Source: Aplysia californica (lineage: Eukaryota > Mollusca > Gastropoda > Aplysiida > Aplysiidae). From it: 64,000 bases of DNA. A program made the position numbers and the translations under genes. Shown piece after piece: positions 53,526 through 64,000 of the stretch (position 1 is the first letter of the stretch; each line of letters begins with the position of its first letter). The DNA is taken from NCBI RefSeq assembly GCF_000002075.1, contig NW_004797876.1, positions 153,945-217,944 on the forward strand. The letters are read 5' to 3'. The notes under the pieces were generated by a model. That model saw only the letters and a program-made list of their open reading frames with translations. It made no database searches and was not told the DNA's origin.

Positions 53526-56500
53526 AAAAAAAAAAAGATTTATTTCTTCGTTTATTGCACTTTCCCTTCTGCCACAAAACAAGTCACTTAGAAAGCCATG
53601 ACATCTGACTTCTAAAAGGAAATAGTCCAAGAAAATATGACAGGTAAAAAAAAAAATACTCATCCTATTCAGATTGAAATCTTTCACTTTCACTTCAACA
53701 ACTTCCATCACCTCAGACATTAGCAACCAATAGTCTAACCCAGACATCGGTTGCCACGCACTGGACAGCGGGTAAAAGCTCTCAAGTCCCTGTTGTCAAT
53801 GTTCTTACAACTTCATCTATCGACACGATTTATTTGAATGAAATAAGGAGATGAGCCGCTTTGACCTTCACAACTGGGCGAACCAAGTTCATATGGGGTA
53901 CATATGTATCTACGGTCCAAGCCGAACCACAAATGAACCTGTTCACATACCCCCCCACCCCTCCAAAATATAAAAAAATCTACCCCGCGTCCTTTGCAGA
54001 AAAAGAAACAAATTTACTATTACAGTTACAGTCACTCAAAGTTACTGTACAAATTCTGAACACAGCTGATATAACCCCCCCCCCCCCCCCAAATAGAAGA
54101 AAAAAAGAAACAAAAATTTAAATAGCCGCAAATTTAAATAAATCACCACAGTTGCTGCAAAGGGAGCTATCTGTCAACAGCTGGTGGTCCAGTTCTTACA
54201 TCTGAATTCAGAGGCCCGTGCTTCTCTTTCAACTCTCAGACTCCAGAATAGGATTTTCACTACTTTTCACCACATAGAGAACAGAATCCACGAGGCAGAA
54301 AAAAACCCAACAGAGTTTGTCCCCTTAGAAGACACACAGAGCAAGTAACTCAAAAGGGCGGACAAAAATGTATTCCTCCGCGCATGCAAAAGTAAACAAC
54401 AAAAACTCTGTCAACTGTACAACAAAGCTCACAATAAACACACAAGAACTGGATCTCATTTGATTTTCACACTCGTCACACCGCCCGAAAACAATCTCCC
54501 AAGGAATAAGGGACAGCACAATAAGAATCTTAAAAAAAAAAAAAAAAAAAGAGTAGCCTACCCAAAACAGAGCACGGACCAAATATCATCTACACAAGGA
54601 CAAAGTTGAGTTGTTTGTTTCATCATATTTGAAATTTCCTTCCAGTAAAATAAAATAAACAAAGTAGAACAATGGCAAGAAGGCAATTAAAAAACAAAAA
54701 ACGACCCCCCCAAAAAAAACTTAAAAAAAACCCCAACCCCAAAGCAACCCAATCTATCAACAAACTATCCAAAAAAATCTTTGACACGTGTGGCAGTCAG
54801 CCTCTCTTTCTCTACCCTTGCCAAAGTATCCTTCTATTATGCACACTGATTCCTTTATATTTTAAAATGGTGAAATGGTATACGTTTAACGCCTCTATTA
54901 ACTCATTTAAATATTCATTCCAACTTTATAGACCAGAGGAAAAAATTGAAAAAGAACTAGATCTACACGTAGTAATTTTATCAAAACTCGTCCAGTCAAG
55001 CCAAAAAAAAAAAAAAAAGGGAGAAAAAAAAGGCCCAACTTTCTCTTCTATGAATGTTCCTAAACCTTCTCTATGGCTGGGGTTATCTAATTAATCACAA
55101 GGCTGGAAATTGATCAGTCCAAAATTTACTGAACTTTTCCCTGGCTACACAGATTTGGAAAAATACACTTATTCAAATTGTAGATTTAGTACACGCCACG
55201 TCCCACTTACGGAAAACGAGGGAGCAAATACAAATTGACAAAATTACGGATTTCCGTAAATCCTTGGAAAATTTCCACCCCTGTAATCAAATGATGTAGG
55301 CCTATATGGTCATGAAAAACCAAAAAACCACGCCGGTCGGCAGGTTCTACAGGCAACCGAACCTAGCCACTGGGCTCTTCGAAAGTCAGCATGTTCTAAA
55401 AAAATGTAAATAATTTCACCATTAGTAAAATTATTTACATTTTTTATAACATGCGGCCTTTGTTTAAGTTATCAAAACCAAACATTCTTTATAGACTTGT
55501 TATAGCTTAAAAGTAAATACTAACTAATACTACGGGGGAAAAAAAACTGTCTTGTCATAGCCTAACAGTAAATATACTAGATCTAGTACCAAAAAAAAAG
55601 AAAAAAAAGACGGACTTGACACTTCACAGATTACAATTGCTAAAAACAATTTTAAAAATACCAGTAACAGTGACAACAGAAATCATTTTTCTTACACGAC
55701 ACACAATAAATATGACTGCTTTACATTTCATTATAAAATTAATAATAACAATAACAGGAATGCAGTAAAAAAATAACCTTCTTGTCATGTATAACGTATA
55801 TATCAATTATTATTAAAATCATTATTATTATTATGAAAAGAACTGAACAATACTACACGAACAATGCTGAGGTTTATCAATATCAAGTTGAAACAAAAAA
55901 ATAAACAAACTGATAACATCATAAACAATTTCTTATAAACAAAAACAAAAACAACAAAATCTGAGTGGAGTAATGGCAAACAATAAAAAAAAAAAGAAAC
56001 AACAACAAGAAGAACCAAGCGTTCATGCAATAACGCCTGCACCATCAAATAATAAGGAACCCACAATTCACCAAAATCATAGAACTGAAAGATATATATA
56101 TATTATAGTAACATGTACATATATACAGAACGTGTAAAATGTTGATAAATTCTTTGTCATTCACATAAGAAGACAGAGGTCTCTATGTCTTTTGCTTCCA
56201 ATCCAAACAAAAGAATCAATCAACGATATATATTATAAATACTTTCATGAATCGTTCACAATCCCAGTGCCCTCTACTTAGATCTATCATTTCCTAATCT
56301 CTGTCTGGACAAAACTGCAAAACTTTCATCATTAAAGTTGCGAACACACTAATAAATAAATATACAACTGCTCTAGGGAAAAAAGACAACTTTTAAAAAG
56401 TACATCCTCGCTAGCACACACACATAGCGAAAAAATGCACTCAGCGAGCAGAACTTTCAGGACTCAAACTTTTTGTTTGATATAACCTGACATATGCACA

Positions 56501-56674
56501 CGGCCAAATTCGTGCATTGCGAAAAGAATTCGGCAAACCGGGTATTTCGCCGCCATGTGCATGTCAGACTGTATGAGCAAACGTAATATGAGAAGACATA
56601 TTGTGCCACGTGGTCCCTCCCACACCCACCACCACCAGCATTTTCACCGGACCATCAACGTATGTTTCGTTTTA
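53526..56674. other. Long AT-rich region, no gene seen
   Basis: Contains A-runs, a C-run near 54077-54090 and AT-rich sequence. No frame has a domain, a convincing splice pair or protein-like composition. Part could be a UTR of a gene beyond the window. Confidence 0.5.
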
Positions 56675-56845
56675 GTAGAGGTTTTACGGCACTCGCTACT
56701 GCATAAGGTCATATGAGTGCCAGAAGATTAGAGGTGTTACAAGAGAGTAACAAACATCAAAAAGAAGAAGGGGAGATAAGGACGATAGATGTTTGTGATA
56801 GGAAAGAAGGAGCAAACCACACCAGAGCACCCGCCAACCGCTTTA
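56675..56845 (-). repeat. SINE family 1 copy interrupted at its head
   Basis: Reverse copy; tail GAGGTTTTACGGCACTCGCT, head AGAGCACCCGCCAACC. The pogo-like element 3 begins immediately beyond. Confidence 0.85.
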
Positions 56846-56847
56846 TA

Positions 56848-57669
56848 CAGTGGAACTCGGATTCAACGAGGTCGCTGGGCCTGACCTAAAATTTCATTGA
56901 ATCTGAGTTTTCGTTATGGCAAACTCGAGGTTTTGTGTAGACAATTACAGGCACTGAGCAAGTAATGTATAAAGAGAAGTCACAAGTAGTGCCTGAAATA
57001 CCTGCATATTATGAGCTGGGTAAAGAGAGACCGATTCGTCCATATGCACACATCTGTGTCATCTTGATTGTTTACCAAAAAGCTGTGTTGCTGTGTACAG
57101 CCTAGCATACGGCAACTTTAGATTCCATGGACGAGCGCACAATTCATTACATAGATCTACGTCAAGACTAGCTGATCATTGTAATAGTGATCAGTTGCCA
57201 AGAGGGGAAAAAAAAGACTGTGACGCGTTAGTATCTGCGACATTCAATGCCCGGATTGCTAGTGCCCCCCCCCCCCCCCCCCACGACACACACAAACAGT
57301 CACACGTGTGCAGGCCGCCCATCCGATCCCGACACACGCCAAAGTAGACACGTGCATGTGCCAAAAACGCATGTGTTGGCATGAAAAAGGCCGCTGATTG
57401 TTCGCATGCAATCGGCTAAGCGAAAAATGGTTCATGATGCAGGTGCAATGGATGGTATCCAGGAATAGATAAAGTTCGTTCTGGGCGAAAAATGAGCGAA
57501 GCCACGTCCTCGGGAGCTGTTCATCCTGGAAGCGACCTCGTTGAATCCGAGCTCGCTGATTTAAGTGCTCGTTGAATCCGGGTTATTTATATTGATTTTA
57601 AAGAAGAAAAAAAAACGGGAATCTATCTCATCTCGTTGAATCCGAGCTAGTTAAATCCGAGTTCCACTG
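56848..57669. mobile_element. pogo/Tigger-like nonautonomous element 3
   Basis: TA at 56846-56847 and 57670-57671. TIRs CAGTGGAACTCGGATTCAAC and, inverted, CAGTGGAACTCGGATTTAAC. Internal GTTGAATCCGAG motifs repeat near the right end. 822 bp, no transposase; a C-run lies at 57267-57282. Confidence 0.88.
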
Positions 57670-57671
57670 TA

Positions 57672-58427
57672 ATAGTCTGTCCTCCATCATGATACCAAAT
57701 GCTAACAGCGTGCCCTGAGCTAAACCAGAGGACTTCAAATAAAAGACTGGCAATGCTCACAAAGAAACTGGGTCTTAAAAAAGAAACAACGGTCTGTTCA
57801 CTTTTACTTTTAGCAGCGGAACGTCGCATCGCGCTAACACTGAACATCCTAAAATACATAACTGCCCTACCATGGAATTCAGAATACAGACATACAACTT
57901 ACGTTTCACAAACTTTAAACAAATAAGACAGTCGGAGTAGAAAAATGGTAATTTGTATAAACTATATTTTTAAAAAAAAAAAAAAAAAAAATTAAATATG
58001 TTAGCGGCCAACATTTAAATTTACATCTGGCGTACACTTAAACAGTGGATCTCTGCTATTTCATAAATAAATGACAATACATTTGATTTGAAAACCCAAC
58101 TCTGTACACAGTCACACCCCCCCCCCCCCACCCCCCCAGAATGCTAGTCAAAAGAGGAAAGAGTATGACAAAACAAAGATGCATGGCAATTTCCCTACAG
58201 CATTTCCAGACTAGAAGAACAATTTGCCAAGCGCAGACAAAGCCAATGTCCCACGGAGATTGTGCTTGTGCGTTTAAGTCACCAACAAGCACAAAGTGGT
58301 CCAGCTGTGAGAACAAAACGAAATTTTTTTTACAAACTAGTCAGACTCAGCTCCATTCTTTTATATGATGTATAACACGTTTACATATCAATGATATATA
58401 TATGAAATTCCAATGTTTACTTTTGTA
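57672..58427. other. No gene seen
   Basis: AT-rich sequence with an A-run at 57969-57990 and C-runs at 58117-58138. The ORF at 57699-57926 shows no domain. Confidence 0.5.
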
Positions 58428-58605
58428 GTGGGAGGTTGGCGGGTGCTCTGTTGTGGTTTGCTTCTTCTTTCCTATGAAACATCTATCGTTCTTATCTCCC
58501 CTTTTTCTTTTTTACGTTTGTTACTCTCTTGTAACAGCTCTAATCTTCTGGCGCCCATATGACCTTATGCAGTTGCGAGAGCCTTAAAACTCTTACAAAA
58601 ATAAA
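58428..58605 (+). repeat. SINE family 1 copy with family-2-type tail
   Basis: Head and body are family 1 (GAGGTTGGCGGGTGCTCTGT, TTGTTACTCTCTTGTAACAG). The tail reads GCGCCCATATGACCTTATGC, then TTGCGAGAGCCTTAAAAC, like family 2. Confidence 0.82.
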
Positions 58606-58796
58606 AAAATTACTTTTGTAGATTTCTTGTTGTTTCCAAGGTAATGGACAGGTACACACACAACAAGCAGATGTGGACCCAGATATTCTAACCTAACTTG
58701 TTGTCAAAGGAGTTAAACATTCCATCAGACACAGCAATGTACGAAGGCCACAGCAAAGACTTAGCACTAAGTCTCTACATCATCGGAACGTTTTAC

Positions 58797-59130
58797 GTTT
58801 TTGTAAAAGTTTTACGGCACTCGCAACACAATAAGGTCATATAAGTGCCGAAGATGAGAGGCGCTACAAGAGAGCAACAAACACAAACAAGAACGAGGAG
58901 AGAGAAAGACGATAGCTTTTGATAGGAAAGAAGGAGCAAACCACACCGGGTGGGTGGTTGGCGGGTGCTCTGGTGTGGTTTGCTTCTTCTTTCCCATCTA
59001 ATCAAACATCTATCGTCTTTATCTGCTCTTCTTCTTTTTTATGTTTGTTACTCTCTAGTAACACCTCTAATCTTTTGGCGCTCATATGACCTTATTCAGT
59101 TGCGAGCGCTGTAAAACCTCTACTAAAACA
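58797..59130. repeat. Head-to-head SINE family 1 pair (long palindrome)
   Basis: A reverse copy (58797-58951) meets a forward copy (58950-59130) at their heads: GGAGCAAACCACACCGGGTG, then GGTGTGGTTTGC. The arms are about 150 bp with almost no spacer. The right arm has the GCGCTCATATGACC tail variant. Confidence 0.87.
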
Positions 59131-59224
59131 AACATAGACCCCATCGGAGCACCCACCAACCACCTCATCGTAACATCCGGATCTGTAACTATTTCAGAGA
59201 AAGTGAACGATAGAAATCAGTTGG

Positions 59225-59312
59225 CATCAGACTAGGGTTTGAACCTCGAGTTTTCACACGGCAGACCAACTTTATAACCTACTGCATTACAGGGACTCGT
59301 CTAAACCGAGGG
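59225..59312 (-). repeat. tRNA-derived SINE head
   Basis: On the minus strand TAATGCAGTAGGTTATAAAG is followed by GAGGTTCAAACCCTAGTC, a B-box-like segment. Confidence 0.45.
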
Positions 59313-60284
59313 TTCATCAAAGCACAAACATCACATAATTTGTAGAAGTTACATATTTAGAGTTATGGCAATGAGTACCATCAAAGCCGCAAGTTCCTTC
59401 CCTTTAAAGCCATAAATTCTCCCCAGATCGCTTTAGAAACCTACTACTCCAGAATTTTCTTACAACTCACATTTTGTTACAGCTGAAGTTCCTATGAAAA
59501 CCGTAAACATCTTTCTTTCTTTTTTAAAACTTTGATCAAAAACATTTTTTTAATCGCACCAGTGAAATATTCTATGACCAGACCCGACAAATTCTCCGAC
59601 CAGGCCACTCGACGCCCCACACAACTGAATAATGCCACGCTCCACACAACTGAATACTGCGACGCTCCACACAACTGAATACTGCGACCCCCCCCCCCCC
59701 CCCCCCCCCCCCCCACACCAGGCAAACACCACAAGGCAAGCAATCAGGAGGCAAACTGTTAACGAAGAAAACCGAAAAACACTTACTGGAATGTTTGAAG
59801 GCTGCTCAAAATGGCCTGACTAACAAAAATAAAAACACAAAAAAAAAAGCACGGAAAAATCATTGGTATACCACACCCTCTGCTCCAAACCATCAATCAA
59901 CAGCCCCCCCCCCCCCCCCCCCATCCAGAACAAATCTAAACCTGAAAAAGATTTTCTAGCAACACAAGTCTGAGTGTATTTTAGTCCAAATCATCAGACT
60001 CTGACCCACTCACTCTAGGGTAAAAAAGACAAATTCTTTTCAAAACTTGGCAAGCAAAACAGTTTTAAGGAAACAAACAGCACCGAAAGTAACGGGGTAG
60101 AAGAATGCATGCACTCAGTATAATAAATTAAATAGCACAAAAAAATCAAAGAAGTAAAATAACAACTCCTCAAAATGATAAAGTCAAAGTGAGTTCTACA
60201 CCAAAGACTACAAATGACACACACACACACACACCAACAGGCAATGAGACTCACAAAGCGAATCACGTTGGACCACACAACTCA
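59313..60284. other. No gene; short tandem repeat and C-runs
   Basis: Three 29-bp copies of CCACACAACTGAATACTGCG lie at 59614-59686, next to a C-run at 59687-59714; another C-run is at 59904-59922. A CA repeat lies near 60220. Confidence 0.6.
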
Positions 60285-60505
60285 TAACACATCTCTTGTG
60301 TCTCTCACACAAATTTAACACATCTCTTGTGTCTCTCACACAAATTTAACACATACATCTCTTGTGTCTCTCACACAAATTTAATTAACACATCTGTTGT
60401 GTCTCTCACACAAATTTAATTTACATATCTGTTGTGTCTCTCATACAAATTTAATTAACACATCTCTTGTGTCTCTCATACAAATTTAATTTACACATCT
60501 CTAAC
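60285..60505. repeat. 31-38-bp minisatellite
   Basis: About six copies of ACACATCTCTTGTGTCTCTC followed by (A/T)CACAAATTTAA, with length variation from an ATTTAATTA insertion. Confidence 0.92.
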
Positions 60506-60781
60506 GTGTAGTGTAACTCACTTCTATTGCAGCAACCATCAAGCCGTCGTGTCATCAAGCCGCCGGGTAAGTCGTTGCGAACCGGCTACACGCCGTACCC
60601 GAAACATTCTCCTCACCACATATTCGTCACCATCGTAAAACTCCGGGCTTGCCAGCTTTTTCAAAGCCCAGCCAGGCACACCCAGTGTTACGACATCGGA
60701 TTGATTACATAACAACAAACAAACAAAATTTACATCGAGCGGGACTGGTTTTGTGTGTCGTGTAGCAGTAAACATCTTCTT

Positions 60782-60902
60782 TAACACTTTGCCGTCACAT
60801 CTCGCAAATCTGTGACGTTTACCACCCAGTTTCTTTGGATTTTCCCCAAAATTGCCTTTGGTGGCAAGGGTTTTTACTATATGAGCTGATGGCAAAGTGT
60901 TA
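60782..60902. mobile_element. Short MITE with TTAACACTTTGC end, copy 2
   Basis: TTAACACTTTGCCGTCACAT at the left, inverse GATGGCAAAGTGTTA at the right. Related to 297-476. The open frame at 60539-60940 crosses it and is not supported as a gene. Confidence 0.55.
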
Positions 60903-62162
60903 CTTCCCTGATTGACCGCCGAATCTGGGACAGCTAGCAAGCCTATGACTCAATAACCGTGGGCGGTATCGCATACAGACGAATCGGCAAAAGTTGCCAC
61001 AAAATGACTGACGTCTGTGTATGCAACACTGCCCGTGTAATGTCCAACTTATAATGGCAACCAAGTCACCGACGATATAAAACTCGAGCATTAAAACAAC
61101 AAAATACAGCAAAGAACAACAAAATATTGCACAAGTAGCTGTTTCAGAGAAACTGATCAGAACAAAGAGACATGCACGTAGAAACCTCTCTCCCACGCCC
61201 CCCCCTCCCCCCACACACACTCTCCTCCCCTCCCCTCCTTCCCAACCCCCTTCAACCAAAGGGGGGGGAGGGGTAAATGTGTCTGAATGTTTGTGTTGTT
61301 AGGCAAACGATCATACAAACAGGCGAAATGTCTTGGTTGAAACAAATTCTAATAATTTGACGGATCGAAATCAAGTTCATGCACTGCAAGAACACTGTTA
61401 TATCCGAGTCTAAGAAAATTGAACCCTGTTATAGCCATGTTCATATTCCTTACACTTATATAGAAAGAAAAACAACCGGGGATTTTATTTATCACCGTTA
61501 TATTATATCCAAGTTCCTGTAATAACAGAGACTGTTATAAATGGACTGGACTGTATTATTTTCGCCGTCTTCAGGGTATTTTTTGTTTGTTTTGCAGTAA
61601 GTAACATATGGGGAGAAACAGAATAGACTGATTGTACGATTGCAACTGTCCAAGAGAGTTGGGAAAATGTAAAACAGACAGACAGACAGAAACAACCGAG
61701 GGGAAAGAAAAGAAGCAGGTAGGACCTACCAGAGGCGCCCTCCGACCACCCGCAAATACTTACCGAGTTGTTTGTGCAAACAAAAAGACCGTCGTTCATA
61801 GACACAAACAATACAGGGTTAGACAGAAAACAAATGCTTGGAATAATAACTGATCTTCTAGCAAAAAAAAAAAAAAAATTTTAAATAAATAAATAACAGA
61901 AATAAAGGTGGAAAAATGGAATTCCTGAACACCCCAGGAATAAATAACAGGGAGATTCTCGATACAACAAATTTCCTACGTTGGAAAAGAAACCTGTGTC
62001 TTCTGCCAGTGCAGCAAACAGCACAACTACTACACCATACACTGGTGCTGTGCCATTTTGAGGAAAGAAAACTTTCATCGACGCTTGAAATCACAAAGTC
62101 ACTATTCATTTAATTCATGCTATTCGAATACCGCGTGCCTAAGTCTTTTTTTGCTATATATG
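60903..62162. other. No gene seen
   Basis: Contains C- and G-rich runs near 61195-61275 and a pogo-like right end near 61540-61556 (TGGACTGGACTGTA). Confidence 0.45.
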
Positions 62163-62592
62163 CAAGACAGCATGGTGGAATCAGGCTCTCCTCAAAATAA
62201 TCAAAGTGAAGAAACTTTCATTTTTCTGCTGGTTTGTGAATTTATACCAAATTTTTGTTTTTTTCACTCAACACCTCTCATGCCCATTAAAGAACTCATT
62301 TCTGTGAGGATTTTTCTGAAAAACGCTTATTAAAGGCACAAAAAATGTAAATTTTCAGTTACCACGGACTCTTAAGCAAGGAAATAACTTATCTTTCGCG
62401 GCCATTTTCTCACTAATTACCTCTGAAAACAGGTGACCCCCACCTCCTTCATTCGCAAATATCTTGACTTGTATTCAAGATAAAAGGGTATTTTTTCATC
62501 CAAATAAAGACAAGTGAACAAGCTTTAAGATGCTACCAATAACTAATTGCCCAAAAATTTGACGAGAGCCTGATTCCACCACGCTGCCTCAC
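62163..62592. mobile_element. MITE family A copy
   Basis: Termini GCAAGACAGCATGGTGGAAT and ATTCCACCACGCTGCCTCAC, 430 bp, standard interior orientation. Confidence 0.85.
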
Positions 62593-62659
62593 ACATATGA
62601 TAGTAAGTCCATCCCTCACTTTCACTATTCAACATTCTCTTTTTGTTTTTGTTTGTTTT

Positions 62660-63178
62660 TGTAAAGTGTTTTACGGCGCTCGCAACTGCATAAGGTCATA
62701 TGAGCGCGCGGGACACATCTAATATTTTCAGTTGGTAGGAAATTTTGAATTTTGCCCTGGTGGCGGCCGAAGCCTACTCTTATCGATTTTAGACCCCCAA
62801 GGGATCTTTAACGTGCGCAACTTGCACACGGGCCCTCCGAGATTTTTCGCCCTTGTCCGAGAGGGCTAGGTGTAGATCTTTCCTACCAGAAGATCAAGGG
62901 TGTGGCAGAAAGACAGCAGTAAGGAGGAGCCAAGGAGTAGCAGTAGAAAGGCTGCAGAAAGAGTCAGGAGCCCAGAGGAGGGGGCAAAGGAGGTGAGGGG
63001 GCAGGGGCAGAAAGTGGAAATGAAAGCAGACAACAGAACATTGCTAGAGAGCAGGAAAGGAGGTGAAAGGAGACAATTTTAGAGAAAAAATTTTTTCGGT
63101 CGCTACCCGGATTCGAACCCGGGACCTTTGAATGAGAGGCCAACACCTTAACCTCTAGGCCACGAGAGCCCCCCAACA
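62660..63178 (-). repeat. SINE family 2, full length
   Basis: The inverse of 27734-28262: tail GTTTTACGGCGCTCGCAACT, body GGGATCTTTAACGTG and GGTGTAGATCTTTCC, head GATTCGAACCCGGGACC and CACCTTAACCTCTAGGCCAC. Confidence 0.88.
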
Positions 63179-63484
63179 TTCTCTAACTATTCACGGCGCT
63201 TACGCTATTCACTTAGTACACTACTGTCTTGCAACCCACCAAGTACAAAATATTGCTGTATTTGCCTCAATGATTTTACACATTATTATATGCTCAAATT
63301 CTACAACGGTTTGAACAGAAATGAGACGAAAATCCATAATCTGTCAAAAATCGCAAGGCATTCTCGAAAGGCTCTCCAAATCTTCGAATAGCCGTGAATG
63401 GCGCAAAAATGATGAAGGTTGCATTGTAGAGTCAAATGGGCACAGACGCCAGACGGGGGAGCAGTTATGTGGTTTCGTTTAAAT
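63179..63484. other. No gene seen
   Basis: About 300 bp of unremarkable sequence between two SINEs. Confidence 0.5.
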
Positions 63485-64000
63485 TTAGAAAGAGTTTTTA
63501 CCGCACTTGCAACACAATAAGGTCATATGAGTGTCAGAGATTTAGAGGTGTTTTTACTCTAGAGAGTAACATACATAGACAAGAAGAAGGAGAGATAAGG
63601 ACATTAGATATTTGATAGGAAAGAAGGAGGAGAGATACGGACGATAGATGTTTGATAGGAAAGAAGGAGAGATAAGGACGATTGACGTTTGATAGGAAAG
63701 AAGGAGAGATACGGACGATAGATGTTTGATAGGAAAGAAGAAGGAGAGATAAGGACGATAGATGTTTGATAGGAAAGAAAGAGAGATAAGGACGATAGGT
63801 ATTTGATAGGAAAGGAGGAGAGATACGGACGATAGATATTTGATAGGAAAGGAGGAGAGATACGGACGATAGATGTCTGATAGGAAAGGAGGAGAGATAC
63901 GGACGATAGATGTCTGATAGGAAAGGAGGAGAGATACGGACGATAGATGTTTGATAGGAAAGGAGGAGCGATAAGGACGATAGGTATTTGATAGGAAAGG
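63485..64000 (-). repeat. SINE family 1 copy with expanded internal minisatellite
   Basis: Tail at 63485-63560 (TTTACCGCACTTGCAACACA). From about 63588 the segment GGACGATAGATGTTTGATAG, then GAAAGGAGGAGAGATAC, which is single in other copies, repeats about 11-12 times with a 34-40-bp period and runs off the window. Confidence 0.92.

Noticed and set aside
60539-60940. 133-codon minus-strand ORF (contains VVTLGVPGWALKKL)
   Set aside because: It crosses a short MITE, has no recognised domain and no splice context. I could not support it as a gene, although the first third is protein-like.
1-64000. LTR retrotransposons, retroviral or Polinton remnants
   Set aside because: No paired LTRs, gag/pol/env or capsid-type frames were recognised by eye; the retroelement traces seen are LINE ends and SINEs.

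Overview
The window is eukaryotic genomic DNA. It has long introns, GT-AG splice sites, abundant SINEs, MITEs and microsatellites, and two assembly gaps. The gene content and repeat style fit a lophotrochozoan, most likely a gastropod mollusc; that placement is an inference. There are no operons, CRISPR arrays or prokaryotic signals. I saw no convincing LTR, retroviral or Polinton element.

Two host genes can be reconstructed exon by exon. (1) On the minus strand, 23836 down to 6258, lies a ZCWPW1-like histone reader. Seventeen coding exons join without a phase conflict into a 1139-codon reading frame with a CW zinc finger (residues about 359-401) followed by a PWWP domain (about 420-490). An in-frame candidate first exon lies at 29273-29353. 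(2) On the plus strand, 30003-35666, lies MEPCE/Bin3, the 7SK snRNA methylphosphate capping enzyme. It has four coding exons and about 1044 aa, with an unusual low-complexity C-terminal tail of about 380 residues. If the candidate first exon is right, the two genes are head-to-head across about 650 bp carrying NRF1-like and ZNF143-like motifs. A third gene is represented only by a probable plus-strand terminal exon at 948-1100, convergent with ZCWPW1.

The rest is mostly repeats. An abundant SINE-like family (about 20 copies, both orientations) shares its 3' tail with a second, tRNA-headed SINE family. There are three complete pogo/Tigger-like TA-flanked elements of 820-850 bp (10825-11648, 15963-16811, 56848-57669) plus fragments, and a roughly 430-460 bp MITE family with GTGAGGCAGCGTGG termini (at least nine copies). 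Also present are a hAT MITE with a visible 8-bp target duplication (36864-37679), a decayed hAT transposase (26106-27715), piggyBac-like TTAA elements (50123-50514) and four LINE 3' ends. Larger structures are a roughly 800-bp tandem array (45445-48058), a 600-bp foldback (5306-5905) and a minisatellite that grew inside a SINE at the right edge.

From 36 to 64 kb I see no confident protein-coding gene. The most interesting points are the ZCWPW1 reader in a probable mollusc with extra skippable exons, a 70-bp tandem repeat that multiplies one of its 5' splice sites, the MEPCE tail, the possible shared promoter, and the two SINE families with a common tail.
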